Shown: piece by piece, positions 1 to 6,724 of the stretch
Numbering within the stretch: position 1 is the first letter of the stretch
Layout of the letters: each line of letters begins with the position of its first letter
Assembly (NCBI GenBank): GCA_947503365.1
Contig: CANNDT010000152.1
Span: 1 to 7,153, forward strand
Direction: 5' to 3'
Source of the DNA: CANNDT01 sp945876205
Lineage (GTDB): Bacteria; Acidobacteriota; Vicinamibacteria; Vicinamibacterales; UBA2999
DNA: 7,153 nt
Position numbers and translations under genes: made by a program
The notes under the pieces: model-generated
The model's database searches: none
What the model was told of the DNA's origin: nothing
The model's input: the letters and a program-made list of their open reading frames with translations, nothing else

Positions 1-2491
1 ACCGCAGACCGACCGTCGGCAGGAGCGGCACGGACTCGGATCGCTTCTCCACGATGCGCGGTCGGCTGGAGGTGGGGTCGTACTCGAGCCGCGGCTCGAT
101 GGCGCCGGCATTTCGGCGATTCAGCGCGTTGATCGCCTCCAAGTAGAGCTCCCAACGCCCGCTCGCGCCACGTGGCTTCCACGTGGCGCGCACGTCGACG
201 CGCGCAAACAGCGGCAGCCTTGCCCGGTTGAGCGTGGCCACCGACCCAAAGTCGACCGCATAGACCGGCAGGCCTGTCGCATTCCGGGCCGGAAGAATCT
301 CGTCGGTGATGCCGTCGCGGTCACGGTCCAAGCGGTCCTCTTCACCGGCAATCCGTAATCCGACGGGCGCTGTCCGCGGAAATCCGGAGGCCACCCGAGT
401 AGTCGCCGCCAGTTCCCAGCGTGGCGTCAGGCGGAGGGCGCTCACCATCGCGAAGGCGTGCTGCCGGTCGTACTCGAACGGGTACTGATAGCCGTAGGCG
501 TCACGCGTGGCCCTGCCCCACGTGTAGCTGGCCCAGCCCGTGAGCCTGGCGGCCGCCGGCGCGGACGTCCGCGACAGGAACAGGTCGATGCCGTACGCGT
601 GTCCCGCGCCGTCGTTGGTCGGCACCGTGGTGATGATCGGATCGGTCGGCACGCTTGCAAACAGTGCCGCGGGGAAGTCGTAACGGGCGATCCGTGCGCC
701 GCGCTCGGCCTCGGTCTCGAGGCGGCCGATGAGGAGGTCGGACAGGCGCTTGTAGTACCCCTCCGCGCGCAGCAGCACGCCCGGCGCGAGATCGCGCTCG
801 ATGCCCGCCGAGGCCTGCACCGCGCGTTCGCTCCTGAGGTCACTCACGGCGGGGCTGGTGAAGTCGAGCACGTAGTCGCTCTGTGCGAGCTTTTCGTAGC
901 CGGGGCTCTGCGTGTAGCGCCCGAGCGCCGCCTTGAGGCGCGTCGCACTGCCGAGCCTGCGCAGGCCCAAGACACGCGGCGAGAGGCGCGTCTCGCCCGT
1001 GAAGCCCACGCGATCGACTCGCAGGCCGGCCTGCACGGACCCCGAGGCGCCGATCTGACGCGTCTCCTGCACCCACACGCCGCCGCGTGTGGTGCGGCCC
1101 GACGACCGCAGCGAGTCGGGCAACCCCGCGCCTCCCTGCACGCTCGACCCGTTGACCGCGGCGGGATTGCGGTCACCGGTGATGTCGTAGCGCAGGCTGG
1201 TCTCGAGTCGGTGGGCCTCAGCGCCCACCTCCACTACCTGCCTGCCGATCGCCCACGCCAGTTCCTGGCGCAGCGAGAAGTCCCGCACGGCGAGCGCGCG
1301 CGCGAACACGACGCTGGCGATCCCGACGGCATCGGCAGACGGGGCGTTCGAGCGCTGGCTGGTGTTGTCGACGGCGGCATCGACGCCGAACACTGACCGG
1401 GTGTTCGAGTAGGCGGCGACCGAGTGCAGCCGGCCTCGCGATCCGATCGCAGTGTCAAAATCAGTCGAGAGCAGATCGTTTCGGGTGTCGTCCTCGAATG
1501 TGCCCTGTGCCGTCGTCCCATCGATCAAGAACGCGGCGGTCTCCCGGCTGCGTAGTCCGAAGAACGTCAGCCTGCGGCCAGGGCGCGGTTCCCACACGCC
1601 TTTGGCCTGCAGGTCGACAAAGCCCGGAAAGTCATTGCCCGTCACCTTCGCGGCAACGACGTCGTAATACGTACGTCGTCCCGTCACGAGCCACGAGCCG
1701 GTCGCTTGCCCGGGCAGCGCCCCCTCCAGCACGACGTTGCTGTCGGTGATGCTCAAGGCGCCGGACCCCGCGAAGCGCCGGTCGCGCACGCCCTCACGGT
1801 TCTCCACCGTGAGCAGCGAGGACAGGCGGTCGCCATACGCGACGCTGAACCCGCCAGTCGCAAGCTCGAACCTTTGAATGATCTCGGGGTTGAACGCGCT
1901 GGTCAGGCCAAACAGGCGGTACGGGTCATGGACCTCGACGCCGTCCATCACGGTGAGGTTCTGATCGGGCGCGCCGCCGCGCACGGCGAGGCGGCTGCTG
2001 AACTCCTCAGTGGCCACCACGCCGGGTAACGTCTGCAGCGTGCGGTACACGTTGTCGAGTGCCCCTGGCGTGCGCAGCACCTGGAGGGGCTGCACCCGTT
2101 CGGTGGCGGGTGCCGATGCAGGTAACGCCGCCACCACATCCACGGTGGTGGCAAAGCCTGTGTCGCGCGCCAGCGCGAGTTCCGTCCCCACGGCGTCCGC
2201 CGTTCGCACATCGAGCGTCACGCTGAGCCCGAAGTGCCCGGCGGCACTCACCTGCACGGCCGCGAGTCCGGCCGGCACCCGCAGTGTGAACCGGCCCCCG
2301 CCATCCGTGGTGGTCCGCGTGTCGTCGGTGCCCACCACGGCGCCCGCAATCGGGGTGCGTGTGTCGCTCTCGACGACGACGCCCGCCACGGTGCGACCCG
2401 GCTCGGCCGAAGGCGCCTGCGCGCGGGCCGCACTCGGCACGCCGCACAGCCACACGCCCATTACACACCCGACTACGATTCGTCGTGTCAC
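1..2491 (-). CDS. TonB-dependent outer-membrane receptor with carboxypeptidase-regulatory-like N-terminal domain (3' end cut by window edge)
   Basis: Outer-membrane beta-barrel transporter expected to import a large or scarce ligand using TonB energy; the substrate cannot be told. I translated one uninterrupted frame of 830 codons on the minus strand. The start is GTG at 2491, with an AAGGA-type ribosome binding site about 7 nt upstream. Residues 1-24 form a signal peptide ending in ARA before Gln25. Residues about 33-110 are a carboxypeptidase-regulatory-like (Ig-fold) domain with the usual TTDGGGRFTLRVPAG turn. The plug domain spans about 115-235, with LQTLPGVVA, LAVRGGAPDQN, VMDGVEVHDPYRLFG and FELATGGFSVAYGDRLSSLL. 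The rest is barrel strands, with an acidic DRDRDGITDE stretch near residues 722-731 (calcium-loop-like). The frame is still open at the edge with SVPLLPTVGLR, which normally lies a few residues before the terminal aromatic strand, so only a few codons are missing. It lies 37 nt after a broken FAS1 gene and has no obvious promoter of its own. Family assignment is firm. Confidence 0.93.
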   Translation of the reverse strand, partial: MTRRIVVGCVMGVWLCGVPSAARAQAPSAEPGRTVAGVVVESDTRTPIAGAVVGTDDTRTTTDGGGRFTLRVPAGLAAVQVSAAGHFGLSVTLDVRTADAVGTELALARDTGFATTVDVVAALPASAPATERVQPLQVLRTPGALDNVYRTLQTLPGVVATEEFSSRLAVRGGAPDQNLTVMDGVEVHDPYRLFGLTSAFNPEIIQRFELATGGFSVAYGDRLSSLLTVENREGVRDRRFAGSGALSITDSNVVLEGALPGQATGSWLVTGRRTYYDVVAAKVTGNDFPGFVDLQAKGVWEPRPGRRLTFFGLRSRETAAFLIDGTTAQGTFEDDTRNDLLSTDFDTAIGSRGRLHSVAAYSNTRSVFGVDAAVDNTSQRSNAPSADAVGIASVVFARALAVRDFSLRQELAWAIGRQVVEVGAEAHRLETSLRYDITGDRNPAAVNGSSVQGGAGLPDSLRSSGRTTRGGVWVQETRQIGASGSVQAGLRVDRVGFTGETRLSPRVLGLRRLGSATRLKAALGRYTQSPGYEKLAQSDYVLDFTSPAVSDLRSERAVQASAGIERDLAPGVLLRAEGYYKRLSDLLIGRLETEAERGARIARYDFPAALFASVPTDPIITTVPTNDGAGHAYGIDLFLSRTSAPAAARLTGWASYTWGRATRDAYGYQYPFEYDRQHAFAMVSALRLTPRWELAATTRVASGFPRTAPVGLRIAGEEDRLDRDRDGITDEILPARNATGLPVYAVDFGSVATLNRARLPLFARVDVRATWKPRGASGRWELYLEAINALNRRNAGAIEPRLEYDPTSSRPRIVEKRSESVPLLPTVGLR

Positions 2492-2528
2492 GACTCTTTC
2501 CTTGAAGCTGCCTGGAATGCGGACGGCT

Positions 2529-2915
2529 GACGTGGATGACGCCGTTGTCGGTCTCGCTGTTCGGAGTGATCACGTTCGCGCCGTTGATCGTGACCCCGTT
2601 TGCCGTGGCGATCCTCACGCTCTGGCCCTGAACCGTCTTTGCCGAGGCCAGCTTGACCACATCGGACGCCATGCGCTTTCCCCGAACGACGTGGAAGGTC
2701 AGGATCTGCCTCAACTTCGGAATGTCCTTGAACAGTCCCTCGACGGTGCCAGCCGGCAACTTGGCGAAGGCGCCATCGGTGGGGTCGAACACGGTGAACG
2801 GCCCCGGGTCTGGGAGCGTGCCTTCCAGTCCCGGGGCCTGCACTACTGCCACCAAGGTCGTGAACGTGCCTGCCGTCGTTGCGGTTTCGACAATATTCCA
2901 CCTTTGACACTCGCC
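2529..2915 (-). pseudogene. Doubly truncated fasciclin (FAS1) domain gene
   Basis: This is the core of a FAS1 domain, homologous to the intact gene just upstream (shared PFTVF.PTD.AFAKLPAGTV, ILT.HVV.GK and NGVIHV motifs). The homology starts at NIVETATTAGTFTTL (codons from about 2897) and stops at NGVIHV (codon ending at 2529). In-frame TGA lies at 2918-2916, and no ATG, GTG or TTG occurs before the domain begins; the first candidates (TTG 2855, GTG 2852) are inside it. A GTG at 2910 is in a different frame. The signal peptide is therefore absent, and the conserved last strand (IDTVLLP in the intact copy) is replaced by SRPHSRQLQGK, after which the frame runs on through the start of the receptor gene without a stop until about 2007. 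I infer a decayed tandem duplicate. A functional protein using a non-standard ATT start is possible but unlikely. Confidence 0.72.
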
Positions 2916-2959
2916 TCAGTACTCGGTGGATGTGTCTCGTCGCGGGGCCAACAGACGCC

Positions 2960-3463
2960 CTACTTCGGCAGGAGGACCGTGTCGATTACGTGAATCACGC
3001 CGTTGCTGGCCGCAATGTCCGTGGCCGTGACCGTGGCGTTGTCGATCATCACCTTGCCATCCCTGGCACGAATCGTCAGGGACGCGCCATTGACCGTCTT
3101 CGCGGACGTGAGCGTGGCCGCCTGGGCCGCCATCACCTTTCCCGGCACCACGTGGTAGGTGAGGATAGCCACCAGCTTGGCCTTGTTCGCCGGCTTGAGC
3201 AGATCGTCGACCGTGCCCGCCGGCAGTTTCGCGAACGCGGCATCCGTCGGCGCGAACACCGTGAACGGCCCCTGGCCCTTCAACGTCTCCACGAGGCCGG
3301 CCGCCTGCAGCGCCGCCGCTAGGGTCTTGAACGATCCGGCCGCGACGGCCGTGTCGACGATGTCCGCCGTGGCAGCCTGAGCCTTGACCGACGCATTGAA
3401 CGAGGCGGTGGCCACCAGCGCCATTACCGCACCCACCCACAGAGTCTTCGTAAGTGATTTCAT
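2960..3463 (-). CDS. Secreted single-domain fasciclin (FAS1) protein
   Basis: Small exported protein of 167 residues, probably periplasmic or secreted. FAS1 domains are adhesion or ligand-binding modules; in bacteria their individual roles are mostly unknown. Residues 1-30 are a signal peptide: basic MKSLTK start, hydrophobic core, and an AQA-type cleavage region. The FAS1 domain covers about residues 34-166. It shows the H1 motif GPFTVFAPTDAAFAKLP (65-81), the H2 region ILTYHVVPGK (100-109) and the closing NGVIHVIDTVLLP (154-166). The length is typical of bacterial one-domain members. ATG at 3463 is chosen because it begins the signal peptide and has a purine-rich AAGAAAGAG stretch just upstream. 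A broken copy of the same domain follows 45 nt downstream, then a TonB-dependent receptor on the same strand; co-transcription is likely. Divergent from the XRE-cupin regulator. Confidence 0.93.
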   Translation of the reverse strand: MKSLTKTLWVGAVMALVATASFNASVKAQAATADIVDTAVAAGSFKTLAAALQAAGLVETLKGQGPFTVFAPTDAAFAKLPAGTVDDLLKPANKAKLVAILTYHVVPGKVMAAQAATLTSAKTVNGASLTIRARDGKVMIDNATVTATDIAASNGVIHVIDTVLLPK

Positions 3464-3547
3464 CTTCTACTCTTTCTTGTGACGCGCCTTGGAACTACTG
3501 GACCCGAAGTTGATAAACACATCCTAATAAGAAAATTTCATTCTGGA

Positions 3548-3560
3548 TAGTAAAATACTA
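3548..3560. repeat. Short palindrome TAGTA-AAA-TACTA in divergent promoter region
   Basis: Perfect 5-bp arms around a 3-nt AAA centre, about 85 nt upstream of the FAS1 start codon. It sits in the AT-rich core of the divergent region and directly abuts a second palindrome at 3561-3580. It could be an operator, for instance for the neighbouring XRE-cupin regulator, but such short AT-rich palindromes also arise by chance. Confidence 0.35.
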
Positions 3561-3580
3561 CGAGCGATGAAGATCGCTTG
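3561..3580. repeat. Hairpin-forming inverted repeat with 4-nt loop
   Basis: AGCGAT (3563-3568) and ATCGCT (3573-3578) are perfect complements around GAAG. The flanking C3561/G3580 also pair, with a G-T wobble between, giving up to 8 pairs. No T-run follows on either strand close to the stem, so it does not look like an intrinsic terminator. It adjoins the TAGTA/TACTA palindrome and is better viewed as a possible regulatory site. Confidence 0.35.
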
Positions 3581-3814
3581 ACGCTGGGGACACCATCCCG
3601 TGTTTATTTGCCTCAGGAGACAACATCCTCGCGTCGACGACCATTTGCGACGTGTTTCCACCGGAAGAGAGCGACGGCGGTGACGGCAGCCGCGTCGCAG
3701 AGGCTGTGTTCAGCCAAGCAGTATTGAGATAATCTGTTGCACTATAGGTAAATGAAAGCAACGCGGAGCCTTCGCGAGGATCAGCAGACTGCGGGGAAGA
3801 CTAGGGAGAGACCA

Positions 3815-4402
3815 ATGGCGACGTCGACCATGGCCGACGAGCTCCATCGCTACGAAATCGGCCCGAAACTCAGGGCGCTGCGGCTGAGGAAAAAGCTCGG
3901 GCTCGTTGCACTCGGACGCCACGCGGGCTTGTCGCCGGCACTCCTTTCCAAGCTCGAGCGCGGCAAGATGTTTCCGACGCTGCCGACACTCCTGCGGATC
4001 GCGATGGTGTTCAGCGTGGACCTCGAGTATTTCTTCGCCGACCACCGCAAGCACCGCCCGTTCGCTATCGTCCGGCGCGCCGCCCGGCAGCGGTTCCCCG
4101 AGGTGCTCGGGCGCCGCGATCCCGCCTATCACTTCGAGAGCCTGACGTTCCCCGTGGCCGAGCCGAAGTGCGAGGCATACGTCGCGACGTTCCACCCCGT
4201 CGCAGCCGGCAAGGCGCGCCCGCACGAGCATGCCGGCGTCGAGGTGATCTACGTACTGTCGGGCGAACTCGGCGTCACGGTCGAGAACGCTGAGCACTCG
4301 CTCGAAAGCGGTGACGCGATGTACTTCGACGCCTCTGTGCCGCACAGCTACCGGCGCACCGGCCGAACGGCCTGTTCCGCCCTGATTGTCACGGTCGCCT
4401 GA
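3815..4402 (+). CDS. XRE-family transcriptional regulator with C-terminal cupin domain
   Basis: One-component DNA-binding regulator of 195 residues. An XRE/HipB-type helix-turn-helix spans about residues 15-72 (IGPKLRALRLRKKLGL, then the recognition part GLSPALLSKLERGKMFPTLPTLLRIA). A cupin_2 sensing domain follows at about 122-194. The cupin keeps the usual metal-ligand set in order: His137 and His139 (in PHEHAG), Glu143, and His177 (in VPHSYR). It may therefore bind a metal and a small ligand, as in PuuR-like regulators. I choose ATG at 3815, preceded by AGGGAGAG at good spacing, over the in-frame ATG at 3752, whose extra 21 residues (MKATRSLREDQQ...) look non-conserved. It is divergent to the FAS1/receptor unit and lies upstream of the DoxX/SDR genes, so either set could be its target. 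The ligand is unknown. Confidence 0.9.
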   Translation: MATSTMADELHRYEIGPKLRALRLRKKLGLVALGRHAGLSPALLSKLERGKMFPTLPTLLRIAMVFSVDLEYFFADHRKHRPFAIVRRAARQRFPEVLGRRDPAYHFESLTFPVAEPKCEAYVATFHPVAAGKARPHEHAGVEVIYVLSGELGVTVENAEHSLESGDAMYFDASVPHSYRRTGRTACSALIVTVA

Positions 4403-4722
4403 GGCTGCGATGCCGCGCGTGACGTTTGTCGCCACCACTGTCCACCGGAAAAACGCGGCAGAGCTGGTATCTCGACCTCCAGGGTCCGGCCACACTCGAG
4501 TCTCGGCTACCAAACGCCGAACGAGTTCAAACATCAGATCACGAGACAGAACCGCCGTTTAGGAACGAGCCCCGAGAGCGCTGTTCTGCAGGAATGATTG
4601 GTCCGCAGAAAGCCGGCAGGTCAAGCCCGTGGCGGAAGTCCATCCACGGGCTGCGGGAGACAGAGGACCGGCCACAGACAGGCCGAGACGTAGAGAATCG
4701 CCGAATACCGATGGGAGCACGA
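4403..4722 (+). other. 320-nt intergenic gap before the first DoxX-like gene
   Basis: No recognisable gene is seen. An open frame from 4426 reads in phase into the DoxX-like gene, but its first ~95 residues are polar, low in hydrophobic segments and unlike the family, so I treat them as untranslated. The region carries one strong hairpin (4624-4652) and is otherwise featureless. It may hold the promoter of the DoxX-like gene. Confidence 0.45.
4624..4652. repeat. Inverted repeat, 9-bp stem and 11-nt loop
   Basis: AGCCCGTGG (4624-4632) and CCACGGGCT (4644-4652) are perfect complements around an 11-nt loop. No T-run follows on the plus strand, so it is not a classical intrinsic terminator. It lies about 70 nt upstream of the DoxX-like start and could be a leader structure, a factor-dependent or T-less terminator for the regulator gene, or a binding site. 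Confidence 0.5.
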
Positions 4723-5094
4723 ATGAACATTGTCATCTCCATTCTTCAGATTGCCGTGGCCGCCTGTCTGCTGAACGTCTGGCTGCTTCGGTTTCAGCGG
4801 CGCACACCCTATCGCGGAGGGGACGCTCGCTCGATGCGGGAAGAATTTGCCGTCTATGGACTTCCGGGGTGGTTTCGCTACGTGATCGGGACCCTGAAAA
4901 TCGGATCGGCTCTTTGCCTGATCGCCGGCCTGTGGCTTCGCGTCCTGGTGTTCCCAGCCGCCCTTCTGATCGCCGTCCTGATGCTGGGAGCCCTCGCCAT
5001 GCACCTAAAGATCCGCGATCCGCTGACGAAGTCGGTGCCCGCGCTCGTCATGCTGGCGCTCAGCGCCGCCATCTGCCTGGGCTCGATGCGCTGA
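4723..5094 (+). CDS. DoxX-like family integral membrane protein (first copy)
   Basis: Small inner-membrane protein of 123 residues with four predicted helices. They are approximately residues 1-22 (MNIVISILQIAVAACLLNVW), 47-68 (the VIGTLKIGSALCLIAGLWL region), 70-92 (VLVFPAALLIAVLMLGALAM) and 100-121. The cytosolic turn LKIRDPL between helices 3 and 4 is typical of the DoxX/DoxX_2 group. The family is loosely linked to respiratory or redox membrane complexes, but most members have no assigned function. ATG at 4723 is preferred because GGGAG lies just upstream and the first helix begins directly; ATG at 4711 (MGAR extension) is an alternative. It resembles the DoxX-like protein at 6085-6423 (same length class, same IRDPL turn followed by P at the start of helix 4), so the two are paralogs. 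An SDR gene follows after 76 nt. Confidence 0.82.
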   Translation: MNIVISILQIAVAACLLNVWLLRFQRRTPYRGGDARSMREEFAVYGLPGWFRYVIGTLKIGSALCLIAGLWLRVLVFPAALLIAVLMLGALAMHLKIRDPLTKSVPALVMLALSAAICLGSMR

Positions 5095-5113
5095 CCCGCA
5101 CGATGCGGCGATG

Positions 5114-5125
5114 AGCGGCGCCGCT
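5114..5125. repeat. Perfect 12-bp palindrome AGCGGCGCCGCT
   Basis: A perfect self-complementary 12-mer in the short gap between the DoxX-like gene and the SDR gene. GC-only palindromes of this size are not rare in high-GC DNA, and I do not assign a role. Confidence 0.3.
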
Positions 5126-5170
5126 GTGTCGGCGAGGGCTGTCGCGTCGTCTAGCTTCTGCTTGAACACT

Positions 5171-5926
5171 ATGAAAGAGTCGACGTACCTCATCATCGGC
5201 GCAGGAAGCGCGACAGGATCGTGCGTGGCGCGGACGCTCGCCGCCGAGGGTGCGCGCCTCGTGCTCGCAGGACGCGATCCCTCGAAGCTCGAACCGCTGG
5301 CAACTGCCATCGGCGGACGGATCGTCGAGGCCGATGCCACGCGGTTCGAGGACGTGGCTCGATCGGTGGACGAAGCCCTGGCCTGGACGACGCGGCTCGA
5401 TGGCGTCCTGAATTGTGCGGGTTCGATCCTCCTGAAACCCGCGCACCTGACGTCAGCCGAAGAATTGAGCCACGTCCTCGCCACGAATCTGGTCTCCGCC
5501 TTTGCCACGGTACGGGCGGCCGCGGCGGTGATGCGAAAAGACGGGGGCTCCATTGTTTTGATGAGTTCAGCCGCCGCCATGATCGGCCTTCCCAACCATG
5601 ACGCGATCGCCGCGGCCAAGGCCGGCGTCATCGGCCTGATGCGCTCGGCCGCCGCGACGTATGCCGCGTATGGCATCCGCGTGAACGCCGTGGCACCCGG
5701 GCTGGTCGACACGCCGATGAGCCGGTTGATCATGTCGAACGAGGCCTCGCTGAAAGCCTCGATCGCCATGCATCCCCTCGGGCGCATCGGCACCCCCGAG
5801 GACGTCGCGTGCGCGATCTGCTGGCTCCTGGGACCCCTCAGTACCTGGGTGACGGGGCAGGCGATCGGCGTGGACGGCGGTCTGGCGACCCTGAAAGCGC
5901 GCAGCCGGACGTCGTCCAACAGGTGA
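5171..5926 (+). CDS. Short-chain dehydrogenase/reductase (SDR)-like protein lacking the catalytic tyrosine
   Basis: Cytoplasmic Rossmann-fold protein of 251 residues, the normal length for a classical SDR. Beta-1 and the cofactor loop are LIIGAGSATGS (7-17), which keeps two of the three glycines of TGxxxGxG and has Ala for the middle one. Arg35 after beta-2 (VLAGRD) suggests NADP(H) over NAD(H). Asp55, the NCAG motif (81-84), the active-site Asn106 and Ser133 are present. Lys150 is also present, but the position four before it, normally the acid-base Tyr, is Ile146 (codon ATC at 5606-5608, context NHDAIAAAKAG). The PG motif (VAPGLVDTPM) and C-terminal WVTGQAIGVDGG are well kept, so the fold is intact and the change is not general decay. 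Ordinary Tyr-dependent oxidoreductase chemistry is therefore doubtful. ATG 5171 fits the family N-terminus; the in-frame ATG at 5111 would add 20 unconserved residues. It has no clear Shine-Dalgarno and sits between two DoxX-like genes. Confidence 0.88.
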   Translation: MKESTYLIIGAGSATGSCVARTLAAEGARLVLAGRDPSKLEPLATAIGGRIVEADATRFEDVARSVDEALAWTTRLDGVLNCAGSILLKPAHLTSAEELSHVLATNLVSAFATVRAAAAVMRKDGGSIVLMSSAAAMIGLPNHDAIAAAKAGVIGLMRSAAATYAAYGIRVNAVAPGLVDTPMSRLIMSNEASLKASIAMHPLGRIGTPEDVACAICWLLGPLSTWVTGQAIGVDGGLATLKARSRTSSNR

Positions 5927-6084
5927 CGCGATGCCCGATTCGCCGGCCCACGCCTCCAACCGGCGGTGGTGAAAGTCCCCGCGGCCTGCCACGGAGTTCA
6001 TGGCCACCGGGAGTGAGTCACCGGGAAGACCCAACGCGAGGATGTCGCGTCGGCACAGCGCGATTGGATTACCTGTAGGGACAA

Positions 6085-6423
6085 ATGCAGTCTATCGCCG
6101 AAATTGCTCAGGCCATCTCGATCGCCTCGTTCGCCTGGTATGGCCTGAGCTGCTTCGTGTCAGCCGCAATGGTCGCGGAATTCGAGCGCTACCATCTCGC
6201 ACGTTTTCGCTCGCTCACGGGAATGCTGCAGGTGGCCGGGAGCCTCGGATTGCTCGCCGGCTATTTTTCCCGTCCTCTGCTCCTGCTTTCGGCCGGCGGT
6301 TTGGCGGCGATGATGCTGCTCGGGGTGCTCGTCCGTCTCAGGATTCGGGATCCCCTGTTCGCGGCGATCCCGGCGTTCGCATTTTTTGCCTTGAATCTCT
6401 TCATCGTCGCGGCCGCTCTGTGA
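6085..6423 (+). CDS. DoxX-like family integral membrane protein (second copy)
   Basis: Inner-membrane protein of 112 residues with four hydrophobic segments, roughly residues 8-30, 45-62, 63-85 and 92-112. It shows the DoxX-type turn LRIRDPL before helix 4, matching LKIRDPL of the first copy, and a similar helix 2 (LQVAGSLGLLAGYF against LKIGSALCLIAGLW). ATG at 6085 has GTAGGG just upstream. It follows the SDR gene after 158 nt with no recognisable gene between. Function is unknown; the pairing with the other copy suggests two similar membrane subunits or a duplication. Downstream lies the start of a truncated membrane-protein gene on the same strand. Confidence 0.8.
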   Translation: MQSIAEIAQAISIASFAWYGLSCFVSAAMVAEFERYHLARFRSLTGMLQVAGSLGLLAGYFSRPLLLLSAGGLAAMMLLGVLVRLRIRDPLFAAIPAFAFFALNLFIVAAAL

Positions 6424-6458
6424 GCTCCGTCGACCAGCAGCGTCGGTCCGAGACACCA

Positions 6459-6563
6459 ATGACACCGGAGCAAATCACGCGTGCCCACCACCGCCTGAGG
6501 CTCGGCATCACGAACGTCGGCTTCTGGGTACTCACCGCGGTGACACGTGCGTCCTGGTGGTAG
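6459..6563 (+). pseudogene. 5' remnant of a membrane-protein gene of unknown family
   Basis: Starting at ATG 6459, the frame reads MTPEQITRAHHRLRLGI, then NVGFWVLTAV. This is a polar, basic leader followed by the beginning of a hydrophobic segment, as at the N-terminus of an inner-membrane protein. It ends after 34 codons at TAG 6561-6563. The natural-looking part stops at about codon 25-28 (near 6533), exactly where minus-strand homology to another gene begins. I infer that the rest was removed by a rearrangement. Only 35 nt separate it from the second DoxX-like gene, so it may once have been the next gene of that operon. I do not recognise the family. Confidence 0.4.
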
Positions 6564-6724
6564 TGCCGCATCGGCACCAGCGCACCCGCGAAGGGACGAT
6601 TAACCGCCACACGCCAGCCAACGCCCTCACACAGTCCAACGACGAGGTCCAGCACCGCGCGAGGCGTATGGTAGGCATCCGTCCCAATGCAGATCTCCGG
6701 GCGGTTGGGATCCTGATGGTGGCA
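6533..6724 (-). pseudogene. Internal fragment of an N-formylglutamate amidohydrolase-like gene
   Basis: About 64 codons read PEICIGTDAYHTPRAVLDLV, followed by GWRVAVNRPFAGALVPMRHY and DARVTAV. This matches the pattern I know from the C-terminal half of N-formylglutamate amidohydrolases, with the NRPFAGALVP-type segment that precedes the usual EINR/EVNR stretch. That family releases formate from N-formylglutamate in histidine degradation. Neither a start nor the expected following segment is present. At the 6725/6724 boundary the frame passes into a TonB-receptor fragment, and past 6533 it runs antisense to a different gene. Third positions look less GC-rich than in the neighbours (several GTT, ATT, AAT, CGT codons), in keeping with a separate origin. 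Family call is from memory and moderate. Confidence 0.6.

Larger units (their letters stand above)
3464..3814. promoter_or_regulatory. Divergent intergenic region between FAS1 gene and XRE-cupin regulator
   Basis: The 351 nt separate the minus-strand FAS1 unit from the plus-strand regulator and must contain their start signals. Positions about 3510-3560 are clearly AT-rich against the surrounding GC-rich DNA, the natural place for the FAS1 promoter. A second less GC-rich patch near 3720-3755 (with GATAAT at 3728-3733) is a candidate -10 region for the regulator, but no convincing -35 partner is seen at 16-18 nt. I see no convincing gene in this stretch; a minus-strand open frame at 3558-3761 has no recognisable content. 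Confidence 0.5.

Noticed and set aside
458..1396. A 312-codon plus-strand open frame
   Set aside because: It is antisense to the TonB-dependent receptor, whose minus-strand frame shows clear family motifs throughout. The plus-strand product is a high-GC shadow rich in Arg and Ala without domain content.
2007..2855. A 282-codon minus-strand frame as one fusion protein
   Set aside because: Only the first ~109 codons are FAS1. The remainder is the receptor gene read in the wrong phase, giving Arg/Gly-rich sequence.
2010..2993. A 327-codon plus-strand open frame
   Set aside because: It is antisense to the receptor start and both FAS1 sequences, with no recognisable domain and low-complexity composition.
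3710..4534. A 274-codon minus-strand open frame
   Set aside because: It is antisense to the XRE-cupin regulator, with no family motif seen.
5005..5919. A 304-codon minus-strand open frame
   Set aside because: It is antisense to the SDR gene, which has a full set of family motifs on the plus strand.
6005..6026. Direct repeat CACCGGGA twice, 14 nt apart, upstream of the second DoxX gene
   Set aside because: It is only 8 nt long in GC-rich DNA, with no third copy or other support for a binding site.
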